A stretch of DNA of 64,000 nt, taken from assembly GCF_964204865.1 (NCBI RefSeq), contig NC_135256.1:19745703-19809702 (forward strand), given 5' to 3'. A program made the position numbers and the translations under genes. The DNA comes from Styela clava. Its lineage: Eukaryota; Chordata; Ascidiacea; Stolidobranchia; Styelidae. Of the stretch, positions 48,868 to 61,971 are shown piece after piece. The notes under the pieces are model-generated. The model worked only from the letters and a program-made list of their open reading frames with translations. It did no database searches and had not been told where the DNA came from. Position 1 is the first letter of the stretch. Every line of letters starts with the position of its first letter.

Positions 48868-51800
48868 ATGCCTTTCAAGCGACTAACATGTCTTGCCTCG
48901 CCCGAGGAAGGAGGTAAGTCCCTTAAGTATTAACACATTTATGATTTTAGATAATTTCAGACAAATATACTGCTGTATATTGTACTGGCAGATGTCTAGA
49001 TACAGAGATACGAACACATTCCTGCAATCCGAAACTGTCATGTCTGCACTTGCAGATTTGGCAGCTTGATGAAAACATGGCTTCTCCTTAATACTGTAAT
49101 ACAGTGTGTATTACTGTATTATAGTCTAGTTCTGTTGTGCAATAGATTTATTCAGGTATTCCACACCAATTACAAAAATAAGTTTTCTCTCAATTTGATT
49201 GAGTCAATTTGTTACGAAAACCAGCCGAATATTAACAATATGTCTATCAGTTCTCCTAACTTGTATATTTTCATTGTTTTATTTAATTTGTTTAGGACAC
49301 AAAGGTCGGCGCCCTTTGCCAGAAGAAAATATGCAGATTGTTCCAGTTGATAAAGAACCTGAAATACCTGGTCAGTATCTCTAGAAGAAATTGACATATT
49401 CAAAACCTCTGAATAACTTCTCACTTTGATACATGGCTCTTTAAAGTTTGAACTGATGTTTTGTTTGGATACCGCCCTACAGCTTCATCCCTCCATAACA
49501 TCATAAATATATACAAGATGTTTTATGTCTTACTAAATATGTCATAAATGAGAAAAATGCTAGCATATAATGTTATAATGTGTGACAAATCTGTTATATC
49601 ATTTATCTGTTAATTGTATCATTTAAGAAATATAAAATTAAATAAAATTTGTTGTCTTCAGAAAATGAAAAAGGAACTTGTTCGATTGTTTTAAAGAAAA
49701 GTGAGGGAGTGGGAATGGGATTAACAGTTTCTGGAGGATCTGATAAGGGAGGCAGACCGAAGATATCGAATATGCGATCTACTGGGATAGCTGCAATGTA
49801 TGATTTATCATTATTCGATTAAACTGTTTTGATTTGTCAAATGTGTAAAATTGGGTTGCATTGTTATATTTTTTCGTAGTTTTGTCATTTGAATATTTGA
49901 ATCCTGTATTTACAAACAAGAATTCAGATATAAAGGAATTTTAAAACCTTCCAAACAAAATCATGTTTTGTGTTAAAAAGAGTAGATTAAAATAAAATCA
50001 CATTAGAATTGTACAAAATTAAACAGTTTTTTTTTTATGTTTCAATCTTCCTCGCTTAACAATTTTTTTTAAATTTTTTTTCCATAATTGGCTTACAGGA
50101 GTGACTTGCTACAAACGAGTGATTACATAGTGTCTGTAAATGGTATAAAGACCGGAAAAATGAGACACGGAGAGATTATAAGTTTATTGAAAAATGTTGG
50201 ACAAACTGTTACCTTGGAAATTGAATATCATCTTCCTCCAACAAGTAGGCAGATTTTATCATATTGGTATACATCGAACAGTTTTCATATATATTTCATG
50301 TTATTTACATCCTGGCTTAGTGGTTATTATTAGGGCATTAAACTTAACTATCCCTGGTTCAAATCCCATGCTGACCACCTCACTCACAGTGTAATAAATT
50401 GAGTAGGCCATGCCGTACTACAAAGATTCTGACCATTCCAATAAATAGTAACCTCGTGAATATCATTAAATATTAGTGGTTGTTTGTGCAGAGACTTGTT
50501 CAGAGTGAAGCACATTGCTAAGCTTCATTTAAAAATAGATGCATTCTAAATTTAGATGCTGAATTTGAATTTTGTAACTGGAATGGTAGATAATACAGTA
50601 TGTATTATACCGTTTTAATAAATTTTAAAATAATAATTTCTTGGAAATAATATGAAGCAAACATTATGTTTTGAATTGAGCCTAGCTCAAAAAAATAAAA
50701 CAGCTTCCTTGGTATTTTGGTTTAAATTTTCGTAAATTCAGATATATAAAGTATATCATTGTTTCAAAATAATTTAATTTTCAACCACAATGGTGGCTTC
50801 TAACTCATTCTCATCAGCTGCCCACTTTCGCAAATAGAAAAGGAATTTACAAAATTTCAAATTATTTTTATTCAAAAATTTGCTATTCACATAAAAATAT
50901 AGCATATTTTATATTACATTATGAGCCAGCATTTTATGTAAAAATTTGCTGATCAAATATACTCTTTTCAAAACTCTCAAATATCTTTATATCTGTGAAG
51001 ATGTCCAGACACCAACAATCTCACAAAGAACAATTGATATCATATTAACAAAGGAAGATGCTGGTTTTGGTTTTGTGGTGAGAGGAGGACACGATGAAGA
51101 TAAAATGAAAACTCGGTCGCTTGTGGTTACACACATCCGTCCTGGGAGTGCCGCAGACAAGTTCGTATTCTCAAATTATATTCAAATGCTAATTTATCAT
51201 GTTGTTTAGCTTACCTAATTCATCTAACTGTTATTAAGAGCATTCATATCATGTTAATGGCTTTTCTCTTTATATTGTAAGTAATATTGAATAGAACGGC
51301 ATATTGTCTAAAAGTAATCAAGCTTTTGTTTTTTGAGCCAGGTCTATCTAGTCACCCATGCAGAATATAAGTAATTTGAACAACAGCTTGTTTAGAAACT
51401 TTCATAGAGCAAACACATGATGTGATACGGTGATACCCCAGTAGTCGAAATTAAAAGTGTCTCTCTCTCAGAGGAGATTATTACTTTGATAATTTTTCCT
51501 TGATAGTCTTTCCTGGAGCTCAGATTCAAATGCTTTCAGATTTCAGTTTTTCCAACAATAGTAGTTGATTTCCTATATAGTACAGGGGTGGCCAACACAC
51601 ATGTCTGTGTGAGTCTTGTTCACAGTGCTGGTGCCAGGTGTAAAACGAGTGTTTCAAGAATATTATTGTGCCTTGCTATTTTGTTGAAATCAATCACATT
51701 AGCATTTTTTTCATTTCAGAGATGGAACGGTGAAAACAGGAGATAGATTGAAATGTATAAATTCGATGCATTTATATCAAGCTACATTAGAAGAAGTAAA

Positions 51801-54800
51801 CGAAATGTTAAAAAATACTCCCAAGTCTACTACGTTTACTTTCGAATATGATGTGTCTGTCATGGGTGAGATTTTCTTTTAAATACTTCTACTACAAATT
51901 CAGTTTTCTTGAAAGTGAAAATTTCAATTTCCTCTTCGTGGAGGAAATCTTGTCTCAGTCAAAAGGGGTATGTATCCAAACTCGTAATAGAACTAAAATA
52001 AGGAAAATCGGAATAAAATTATGGTCCAACCCTAACCTGGTACACACACTACGAAATACCTTAAAATATATTTCAAAGAGTTACTATTTTGTTTTCAAAT
52101 GCCTTATTTGATTGTCGAACCTAGCAGACTTTAATAGCCTAACAGTAACTACACATATCCTATATGTAGATTAGTTGTAATCAAATTGTAATTTTGTTCT
52201 CAGATGCAGTAAACAATGCATCTGGTCCACTTTTGGTTGAAATATCAAAGACTCCAGGCTGTAATTTGGGACTTATATTGACTACTTCTATACGAAGGAA
52301 AAAACGAGTCATCTGTATTGAAAAAATCCTTCCTGCAAGTATCGCAGACAGGTACAGTTAAGACTCGTTAAACAAAGTCATGCAAAGAAATATTTTTTAT
52401 AAGTCATGAAATATGAATTAAAAAATTGATTTTATGTATCGAGCACTTTTTTTTTATTTAAACTTTTGTTTCAGTCCCTAATCCCTATCCATTTTGAATA
52501 AAAGATCTTGTGTGATTTTTGTTAAATAGAATTCATTAAAATTTCATGACCAGATTTTGTATCGTATAATGAGATTCAAAATTGAGGTATAAATTGGATT
52601 CAGTCCTTCATATCAGAATGGATAATAGTCTTTATTTGCAGTTGCATTTATCACAGAAAACATTGAGTACATTTGTGTTTTAATGAGTTTTTATATTTCA
52701 ATTTTTGGTTCTTACAATTATTTAGTTTGTCTTCTTAACTCACTTCAGTTGGTATGTTGGGCGTAACTTTTTAAGATTATTAAATATTCAATCCCTTGTC
52801 TCAATTGTCAGCGTCGGCCTTCGGGCCCAAGCCCACTAATCAATTGGGTAAAATCAAATAATGTGTGGATTCCATTTGTGACGTGGGTTAAAGTCCCTAA
52901 TTCAAGATTTGCGAGTCAAGATGATTTGCATATGATTCGGATCTAATGTCTGAGAAATTTCAAGTCTCAAGTTGAGATGAGTCACTTACTGCACTCCTGA
53001 GTCAAAATCATGTCGAATCACCGCCTTAACTCGAATCAATCCTAGTATGAATAGTGGATTTCATTAATACAATAAAATGGATAGCCATATCATTATATTA
53101 TTGTGGCAAGTCTCTTTGATTCTCAGTATAGTCAGTTTAAATCCAGTCATTTCGGTTAAATCACTTCAGCCTATGGATATTTTGAAAAGGCCATTGAGAG
53201 TCCAACACTTCATAAGTACATGCTTACCCAAGTTCTTAGCCTTTCCTTTATCCTCGGTTCACGAAACCTCTTATGAAAATTTAGTGTTTCAAAATTTCTA
53301 ACCATTTTAATTGATACCTGTTTATCTTTCGATAGTTTTGTTAGTTTTATACTTCTTCATTTAATAGATGTGGAGCATTGAGGATTGGAGATCAGTTATT
53401 ATCAATTGATGGAGTGAGTTTGGATATCAATACAATATCATTAGAAGATGCAAGCAAGATGTTGTTATCAAATTCGGATAATGTTAGAATTGAAATTTTA
53501 CCTATCGCACAACTTTCTATCGAAGCACCAAAGAATTTAAATTGTAAGTCTGAATTTAGTTCAGAGCTTTGGCTTATATCATTATCAAATATGTTTCATA
53601 GATGGTTGATTTTTGTCCACTCGATTTACAGTATTTTACTAACATAATCCTTAAAGCTATTTTAGCAATGTTGACATTTTGAAGTTGGATTATAAAATTA
53701 ACATTTTTGAATGAGCTTTTGCATTACAGGGTTCATGTGATCAATGAACTGTTATGATTATAAGCTAATAAAGCTATTATTCAATTTTATCATTTACCGA
53801 GCATGGATGACTGAAATGAGGCTTTGAATAACATATATTTAGTGAGGCCAAGCAACTAAATTACATTACTTTTATATTCCAGTATTTTTACTTCATATCG
53901 GTATATTATGTTATGTATATGTTTTCAGATTATATTCAGTTAGGGATTCGGCAATAATTAAATAGATTTCTCAGTAAAAATAACATAATTATTTTTTATT
54001 ATCTGCTATCCATTGGAGTTCTGTGGACCAACTGACTACTTATCATTCTTATATACCGTACTTTTGCTTACATTCTGCATTTTCAAATCTGGTTCATGTT
54101 TGGCCAAGGAATTCCCCATTTTTGTCAGACAAAACAACACAAAAGTACCGTAACTTACATTAAGCAAGATTTCGGAATAATAATCCCTTTAGTTTGAAAA
54201 TTACGTTACTTATATACCAATAGGCTAGTTTGCTGAAAAATACTGAATTCACTGTCTCATACATATTTTCATTTTTCATGATTGTCTTTAATTGAACTGC
54301 CTTCAAGTCTTGTGTCAATTGGGATTCATTATTGCGTAATACACCACCACAAATAAATTTTTATAGTTTCAGTAGCCATTGGTAAATGAGTCTTCTATAT
54401 TTCTGAGTGAGCGTGTGTGACCCTGCTTTATGCAAATTATTTTGAAAAAGTCTAATTATACCACAAACTGCAATAAATATGTCATGACGCTTACTGAAAT
54501 GTAACTTTCCAAACTCACTCATAAGTGGGGAAATGAGAAGCACTTATCACTTGACTGTGAGATAGAAGGCAAAAGGAAGTCCGAAGTCCTATTGACAGCT
54601 GTGCAAATACAAACTATTATTGTATTTTCCTAACTTAGTTTGATACATGTAATATTAACAATGATCACTTTTTTACCAGTCAACAGATTTGCACCAACGA
54701 TAACCAGTGCACAATCATTATCTGCGTTGAATCATTTTCCTCGATATCCACATTCACATCGATCACTCGCAACATCTACTTTACGAGGAAGCACAAGTAC

Positions 54801-57800
54801 TTGGCATAAAAGAAAGATGCATCGACCAAAGTACAGTGCCAGTGCAAGTATGTTTACATTTTCTGATTATAAACTATTGCATTATTTAAATTTAAAATTT
54901 GAGAAAAAATTGTATTTGATATGTCAATTTAGGTTTTGTATTTCGTTCATATGCTCAATACTCAGCAGTCCACTTCACCTATTTGGTTCTATAAATTTGC
55001 TTTTAAGTAAAGTGGTATTGATGTAAAATATAAAGGGTGTTAAATGTTATTATAAATTGTTTCTAATTCTGATTTTTTGAGTTATGGTTTTGTTATTAGG
55101 GTCGTTTTATAGATATTCCCTCAAAGCAATTTAAAATGAATTTCGACAAGAGTGAAACTTTTCTCTAAACTAGAGACACCAGTGGCAACTGCCCCGAGAG
55201 AAAATTAAGTAGTTCAAAAGTTGAAAAATTCAATATTGATTAAGTTTTTCAAGAAACTTGAAAAATCCTCACCTCAAACACTTAGTATGATAACCACTCA
55301 CTCAGAATTATTTCTACCTAAACCTGAAACCTAACCTCAAATCTATCTAAACTGTATCCATGAGGAAAATGTTCCAACTTACCCAAAGTTTGTCACCATC
55401 AGGGGCAGTCCTGCCATTACCCCCTAAAAGCCTTGGTTTGTGGCAGCAAAATTTTACTCGCCATTGGTTTTCAATTTGCTGCCGGGTACCCCACCTCGTG
55501 CCATTGATTTGTGGCAGCTAAAAAGTCAGCCGCCATGGTTTGGAAATCCTGCCATGGTTTTGCATCAGCTTCAGATGCCGCAAAATAGTTAAAGCTGCAC
55601 TTGTACCCTAGTCTAACTTAATAAATGTTAATTATAATCATCTCAATCAATACCAATCAGTGGCGTGCCTAGCAACTAGCATATAGGACGTGAAAGTTAT
55701 GATATAAACTTTTGTTAACTTCATCCCAGTGTCTCTGGCATCAGTCGACTACCTAAGTGGAAATCAAGTTGTTCGGTCGGAAAACATTGAAATCTGTTTG
55801 TTAGCTGCCGATAATAATTGTCCACCGGGAAGTTTATCTGCAATGTATTTTGGTATTCAACTACAAGGAGGAGTGTTTGCAACTGAAGTTTTCACTTCTC
55901 CACCTGCTATTGCTTTTATTGAGAGTGACAGTGCTGCAGAAAGGTAATTTGATATTCACAGTTTCTTTTTACTTTGAATTGAAGAAGTCAAAAGTTTGTT
56001 TATTTGTAATTAGAGTTTTATTTTGTTGAATCGTTTTTTTTTAAAGACATTTCCGTTCTATTACTAATTGCTTTCAAATTTTCAGTAGTCAAGGATTTAA
56101 GTTTCCTAAGATTTTTTTCTCATTTATTCATCTCGGAAAATTTTGCATGGTATCATAGCCATTCAATGTATATGAGTATTGCTATTGGGTTCTTGGGAAT
56201 AAAAGCCCACTATGTGAATCTTATAAATCTAAACTATTAAAAATACATTTAGCATATTTTACATTTTTTATCGAATCATACTGTATATTGCATAACACGA
56301 ATTATATTTTATAAACTCAAATATTGATAAGAATTAAATACTCTTGTAAATGGTAAAAAGTAGTTAATCCTCTCAACTTTTCCAACTGAATTTTATCTTC
56401 TAAAGATGTGGACGGATACAAGTCGGTGACAGATTATTATCAGTGAATGGTTGCGGAACGGAAAATGAAACTTTAGAAGAAGTTAAAGGAATGCTATCAG
56501 AAGCTATGGAGAGTGGACAAGTAAGTTGTACTTGCATTTGTAAGTTGTAACCAAAGAACTTTCTTCAAAAATATAAACAGACATAATTTTTTTTGTTCTT
56601 CCTGGTGGAGGTGGGGGCTGATTATAATTTTGTAAACATCATGGCCTCACTGATTTGAAATAAACTAAACAAAATCAATGAATCGTAAATGATTCTGTGG
56701 TGATGTACAGAATAATGTTGCCAGTATTTAAAAAAGATTTCCAGTCACAACTATGCAATATAAATAAAAGTTTGATCACCCTTCATTATTAATACCCATA
56801 TTTTTAATACAAAGCAAATTCAGTTTTCGAGACAATGTCATATGGAATACAATTATTTTCACAGGTATATGTTGAAATTGAATTTGATGTCGCTGAATCT
56901 GTGGTGCCAAGCAGTGGAACATTTCATGTTAAACTACCAAAGAGAAGAGAAATTGATTTGGGAATTGTTGTGGGAAGTAGGTCTTAAACTTTCTATTTAG
57001 GAGTAATGTCCAACTTTAACGCTATATATCACTTTAAAGAATACTGCGATAAATGTCGACTTCAGCGAAAATTGTTCAGCATTGTGGTTGATAATATTTG
57101 TTTCTTTTTTTGACACTTGTTTACTTGTATGCTACTAGCTTTTGAGTTTGACTTGAACTTGGCCTACACTTCTCATAGCTTTCAATCTCGATAAAAACAT
57201 TTTTAGAAATGATGACGCCCAATGAACCGCTTGTTATAACTGATATAAAAAGAGGATCCACAGCACATAGGACTGGTACAATACAAGCTGGTGATAAATT
57301 ACTAGCTATCGATGGTGTGAGATTGGATAAGAATTCAACAGTGGAAGATGCACTTGCTTTATTGCTTAGTGCAGAAGATGTTGTCAGATTGAAAATAAGG
57401 AAAGATGAAGAAAATTCAGGTATTTATCAATAACTTTTTCGTATAACGCTCATTCACATTTTTTCACTCTGAACAAAGTTCTTGGGTAAATTAAACTTGT
57501 ATAATTAAGTCAAATGCCAGATATTTTGTTCACAAGCCTCAACCGACACTATTGCTGAATATCTAAATTCAATATACAAATATCTGACATCCATTCATTA
57601 TGCACTTGAATTATTATTACTTGTGATATCATATTTCGGCAACGTTCCAACTTTTTCATAGATGATGCAGAATCGACTGGTGCTATTTCATTTACTGTTG
57701 AATTGAAAAGATACGGAGGTCCACTGGGAATCACAATATCTGGTACTGAAGATGCTTTTGATCCGATCATTATTTCTGGACTCACTCCAGGTGGACTCGC

Positions 57801-60800
57801 ACACAGGTTTGTTTCTTTATTATCGAGGCTTTATCAAAGGCCCGCATATATCTAAGGCAAAAACGGGGATAATTAAGATGATAAATTATTTAATTTCGGA
57901 ATTTGGTTTATTCAATGATTGTCTGATAGTTATTTGCTGTTCAGCTGTTCCAAAGTAAACTTGATGAGGATTGAGATTTGTGTTTTTTAGTGGATTCTCT
58001 TTTATCAGCAAATGTATTCTAAAAGAAAATTCTGCTTCAAATTAAATTCATGAGCCATTTTTATATCTTTCCTCTAAACATGGCCCTGGACAAGTCACCA
58101 CCACTAGTATGTAGGGGGCTATTAGTTTGGAAATGACCTCACTTAATTACACTCTTGAGTGAGTGTTAACAACCCCATTATATGAAATAATAAAACATCC
58201 TTGATTATTAAAACTTCTGTATACAATCATACACAAACAGATTACAGAAGTTACCGTGTGTATGTAATTATGAAATTCAGTATTCTCAATTTTATAGTTG
58301 AAATCATTCAAATCCTGTTTCATTTGTTTTCATTTGATGTTTCCTTTCTTCAGAACTGGAGCAATACACGAAGGTGATCAAATTTTGAGCATCAATAGCA
58401 TTCAACTGAGAACAAAACCTCTCAGTGAAGCAATCAGATTGCTACAAACTGCAGGAGAGACGGTTACTCTGAAAATAAGAAAGAAGGCATTCAATGACCA
58501 ATCCACAGCACCTCCACCTACACATTCATCATACACAAGCACGCCTAGACAATCTATGACAAGATCTACATTGCCAAGAAGCTCTAATATAATGGTAATT
58601 ATATCTGTAGCAATTAGCTTTATCATGCATCTATAACTTGTTTTGTCTGAAAGTCTAAATAAAACTTAGAAATTCAATTCTGTCTCATTTATTGTGGAAC
58701 AGACTAAATTGAATGATATAAAAAGTCTTTTAAATTTACCGCAGCTAGAAGCGTTTTTTCAAATTCATACGACAATTTCTGGGATGTAGTTAACTCCGGG
58801 TGGCAATGCTGAACGAGGAGGATTCTGCTCAGTATGAAAATTGGCTGTCCGCATATATCAGTAGATGCCAGTCTAGAGCCTTGTTTGGAGACAGTTTGTA
58901 AAAAATGGTGCTCTGTGCTAAACAATAGCTGATAAAATTTTGTATGGTGTAACTATTGTGTGAGTGTGATAGAATTTCTGGATTCCTCGCAGTCGTAATA
59001 TGGTTTACATCGATTGACAATGGATTGTGGCTTCTTCCTCTGGTTACAACCATGCGTTATAATATTTAACAGTTCATTCCCATTTTCATTTTATTCAATC
59101 TGACTTGGATTTGGCTTTCAAACGAGGGGCCGGTCTTGTCATATGATTATATCTTCTTATCAACTTTTTTCCCTCCTCACGGATATATATAGGAAAATTC
59201 TATCCTAATATGGATATTTACCTTCTACAGAAAGAACCTATCACAGAACTGAGTGATCCAGAAGATGATATTGCTACATTTCAGAGTGAAGCAACATACA
59301 CAACGCAAGAGGTCGGTTGGATTGTTAAATTATTATTTACAATGATATATTGAATTTTAACATTCATTGGGATAGATTGAATTCCCAATATCCTACTTTC
59401 TTAAAAAATCTTTTTTAACAGATCTTGTTAAAAACCGATCAGGCCCAATGAGTAGTAATAAAGACCCGCAATTAAAGTTATGGTTGACTGAAACCAATAT
59501 CGTTATATGCCAGTATTTGGAAAATGAAACCGAAACACTTTATAATTTTATGTTTCCACTATAACCTCCCAAGATAATTTTTAATTAATTATTGGAAAGA
59601 ACTAAATAGTTGTCCCGTAAATATTACAAATTTGTTAACAAATTCCAGAATTATCCTCTCAAATCATAGAATATGTCCTTGTAGCAGAGACAAGCATTTA
59701 AACATCTAACGAGAAATAACAAAATTCTGGTGCACAAAACTATTCCAGTTTAAATTTTTTCAATTTTTATATAAAACTATTTTCAGGCTTCTGTTGCTCC
59801 TGAACCATCCTATATAAATTCACCACCGCTTGTAACAAAAACCGAACCAGAGACAACAGAATGTGCCAGGATTGGACCTGCTGGAGCAGCAAGTGTTGAT
59901 AGTGCTGTAGGTTCATTAGAAAGATCTGCTTCGGATGCTCAGCAACGTAATTCGCCAACTAATAGTGGTACGTAGGATTAAAACACAGTAATCCACTTAT
60001 CCATCCTACTATTTTGATTTTCTTGATGTGACAATCTCTTCCAATTTTTAGTAGTTGATTAATGCAATAGGAAAATTCCAACCATGAAAATTCTTTTAAA
60101 TAAGGATAACATAATCTCTTTCAAAAAAATTGTGTTGTTTTTATTTATGTTTCAAATACTATCTTGTTCAAGCATCCCTGTGGCAACGGATATATGGATC
60201 CAAAGTAGGATGTGGACAAAGAAAAGGATCTACGGTTTTTTACACAATACCTGCACACCCCCTAAAATTCTATTCTCAGGAATCTTTACCCGAGAAAAAT
60301 ATTCCCTGTGGAATATTTTTAGATTGATTCTGTGTATAATGCATATATTTTCTGGGCTTGATCAGAATTTTTTCAGACACTATTGGTTACATAGACATGT
60401 AAAATTTTTCTTTTAGCAACTCAACCAAAACCTCATATTCAAAGCAAACCTTTAAAAAGAAGTGATTCAGTGCCTAGAAGAATTGACAGTCTACGTGCCA
60501 AGTAAGAATATATCTATTCATATTTGCTTAGAAGAAGCTAAGTGAAGCGTTTGTTAATTAGTCCATCTTCTTTCTGAAGAGTTGGGTTGAATACTGTTTT
60601 TGGTGTACAAGGGATATTTAAGCCTACAATTTAATAAATTAAACTGAAGGCTTAACAATTTGTTGCATGAATTATGCAATATATATATGCAATTTTGACT
60701 TCAAGATTAAGTGTAAAGTCTTAGTTTCGAGTTTATGTGTGCTTGATTCTTTTTCTATCTATAGTTATGTGTTTGTTTCAACTTTTTTTTTTATATATTG

Positions 60801-61971
60801 GAATATGAATATCGGTAAATTCAGACCTGAGAAGTGTACATGTGTAGAACTTTGCATTGGAATTATAGGAAAGTTGAAATAATAATATATTTTTGATTGG
60901 TTTTACCTTTTATAGTTTTCAGAAATAAGCGAATGCTTCCTCAGTCATACTGTAAGACTTCTAATGCTTGCAATGATAATTTTCCAAATAAACTAATTCT
61001 CGATTTTAGGAGTCAAGAATTCGAAACATTGAATACAATTTTTTGTTTGAGTCATTCCAAATTTTCGATTTATTTCAGACAATATTACTATCGCTACGTA
61101 ACACAGAATTTGATTTTCAATATCTTGTATATAATACTGTGCGATTCTAATTACTGAACTTTTTAAGATTTGAGTCGACACAAAATTATCCAACTAATAC
61201 CTGGAATGCTTCATCCCTCGAACATAGAAGAGTTGAATCTGCCAGACCAAGCTCAACGTGAGCAAATTTTAATGCAAATTTTAGTAAATGACCTACCGTA
61301 ATTATAAATTGTTCGTGTATAACCCTGAATGCAAAGTATTCACTTTATGGGTTAGTTTCATCTTTGCTCTGAATAGGGCCTGGAACAAGCAATGCTCAGA
61401 ACAAGTCCCTATTCAAGCAACCACTGGGATCTAATGATATGTATGGAGCTGCTATTTATTTCAAGGTCGAGAATCTCTCCAGCACGCTTACCAGTTACCA
61501 TTGCACCTCTGGTTACCCTGTGTAGTGTATGGGTTCACTTCACAGGTTCGACTCCTGTTGGGTATAATTATGTGTAATAGGATTACTGAAATCTCCGCAG
61601 TCGTAGGATCATGTAACTGCTGGCCGATTACGGCTACCTCCACCATCGAGTCGAGTAACTATTCTCATACCTTACATAGGACTGGTAACCAGACGAGTGA
61701 TCATGTTTCATTTCACCATATGATTACGCCGTAATATCGGTTTTTCGCTTCTCTGTGTGAAATATGAAATTCCTATCGGGATAAATTTTCATTTTTCAAA
61801 TTGATTCCTGTCGGTTTACACTTTACAGTAATCTTTATAGAATTAATAAATTTTACTGATCTTTTTTTTTAATTATATATCAGGAGAAATTCAGCGGGAT
61901 CAGATTGGCAGAGTGCATTGAGAGATCTACAGTCTGTTGGACAATCAACTGATATTGTAAGAGATTTAGAG
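48868..61971 (+). CDS. GRIP: GRIP1/GRIP2-type multi-PDZ scaffold (5' part, 20 exons)
   Basis: Glutamate-receptor-interacting protein, a cytoplasmic scaffold that in vertebrates binds AMPA-receptor tails (PDZ4-5) and Eph/ephrin partners (PDZ6). Exons: 48868-48913, 49296-49370, 49662-49797, 50099-50244, 51001-51160, 51720-51865, 52204-52351, 53368-53543, 54680-54847, 55730-55943, 56406-56520, 56865-56976, 57207-57419, 57662-57806, 58354-58594, 59231-59311, 59787-59967, 60417-60501, 61168-61257, 61884-61971. Phases agree throughout; 2766 nt, 922 codons. PDZ carboxylate loops: GMGL 58-61, GFGF 156-159, NLGL 257-260, FGI 441-443, DLGI 541-544, PLGI 639-642. Diagnostic stretches include [48 protein letters not shown] and WQSALRDL. 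An in-frame TGA sits 27 nt before the ATG. PDZ7 is not in the window, so the gene continues to the right. Confidence 0.94.
50312..50446 (+). repeat. tRNA-derived SINE, family 1 (most complete copy)
   Basis: A box-like TGGCTTAGTGG (50313-50323) and B box GGTTCAAATCC (50355-50365), then CACCTCACTCACAGTGTAAT and AAATTGAGTAGGCCATGCCG, ending AAAGATTCTGACCATTCCAA. Tail fragments of the same family occur at 5042, 10620 and about 35812. It lies in a GRIP intron. Confidence 0.7.
51958..52052 (+). repeat. Dispersed repeat, copy in GRIP intron
   Basis: CTAAAATAAGGAAAATC, AACCCTAACCTGG and TACACACACTAC in order; inverted counterpart of 8013-8130. Confidence 0.65.
54365..54450 (+). repeat. Dispersed repeat, copy in GRIP intron
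   Basis: TATTTCTGAGTGAGCGTG and TTTTGAAAA match the copy at 47990-48080. Diverged. Confidence 0.4.
61500..61735 (+). repeat. tRNA-derived SINE, family 2
   Basis: A clear B box GGTTCGACTCC (61545-61555) is followed by TATAATTATGTG, GGATCATGTAACTGCTGG and CCTCCACCATCGAGTC, shared with the minus-strand copy at 14070-14285. It lies in a GRIP intron. Confidence 0.7.

Noticed and set aside
54687..54847. Alternative GRIP exon 9 acceptor at CAACAG (54686)
   Set aside because: Using it shifts the frame to an early TAA; the acceptor ending 54679 keeps the frame.
54640..55026. 128-codon open frame taken as a separate gene
   Set aside because: Only 54680-54847 is real, as GRIP exon 9 in the same frame; the rest is intron.
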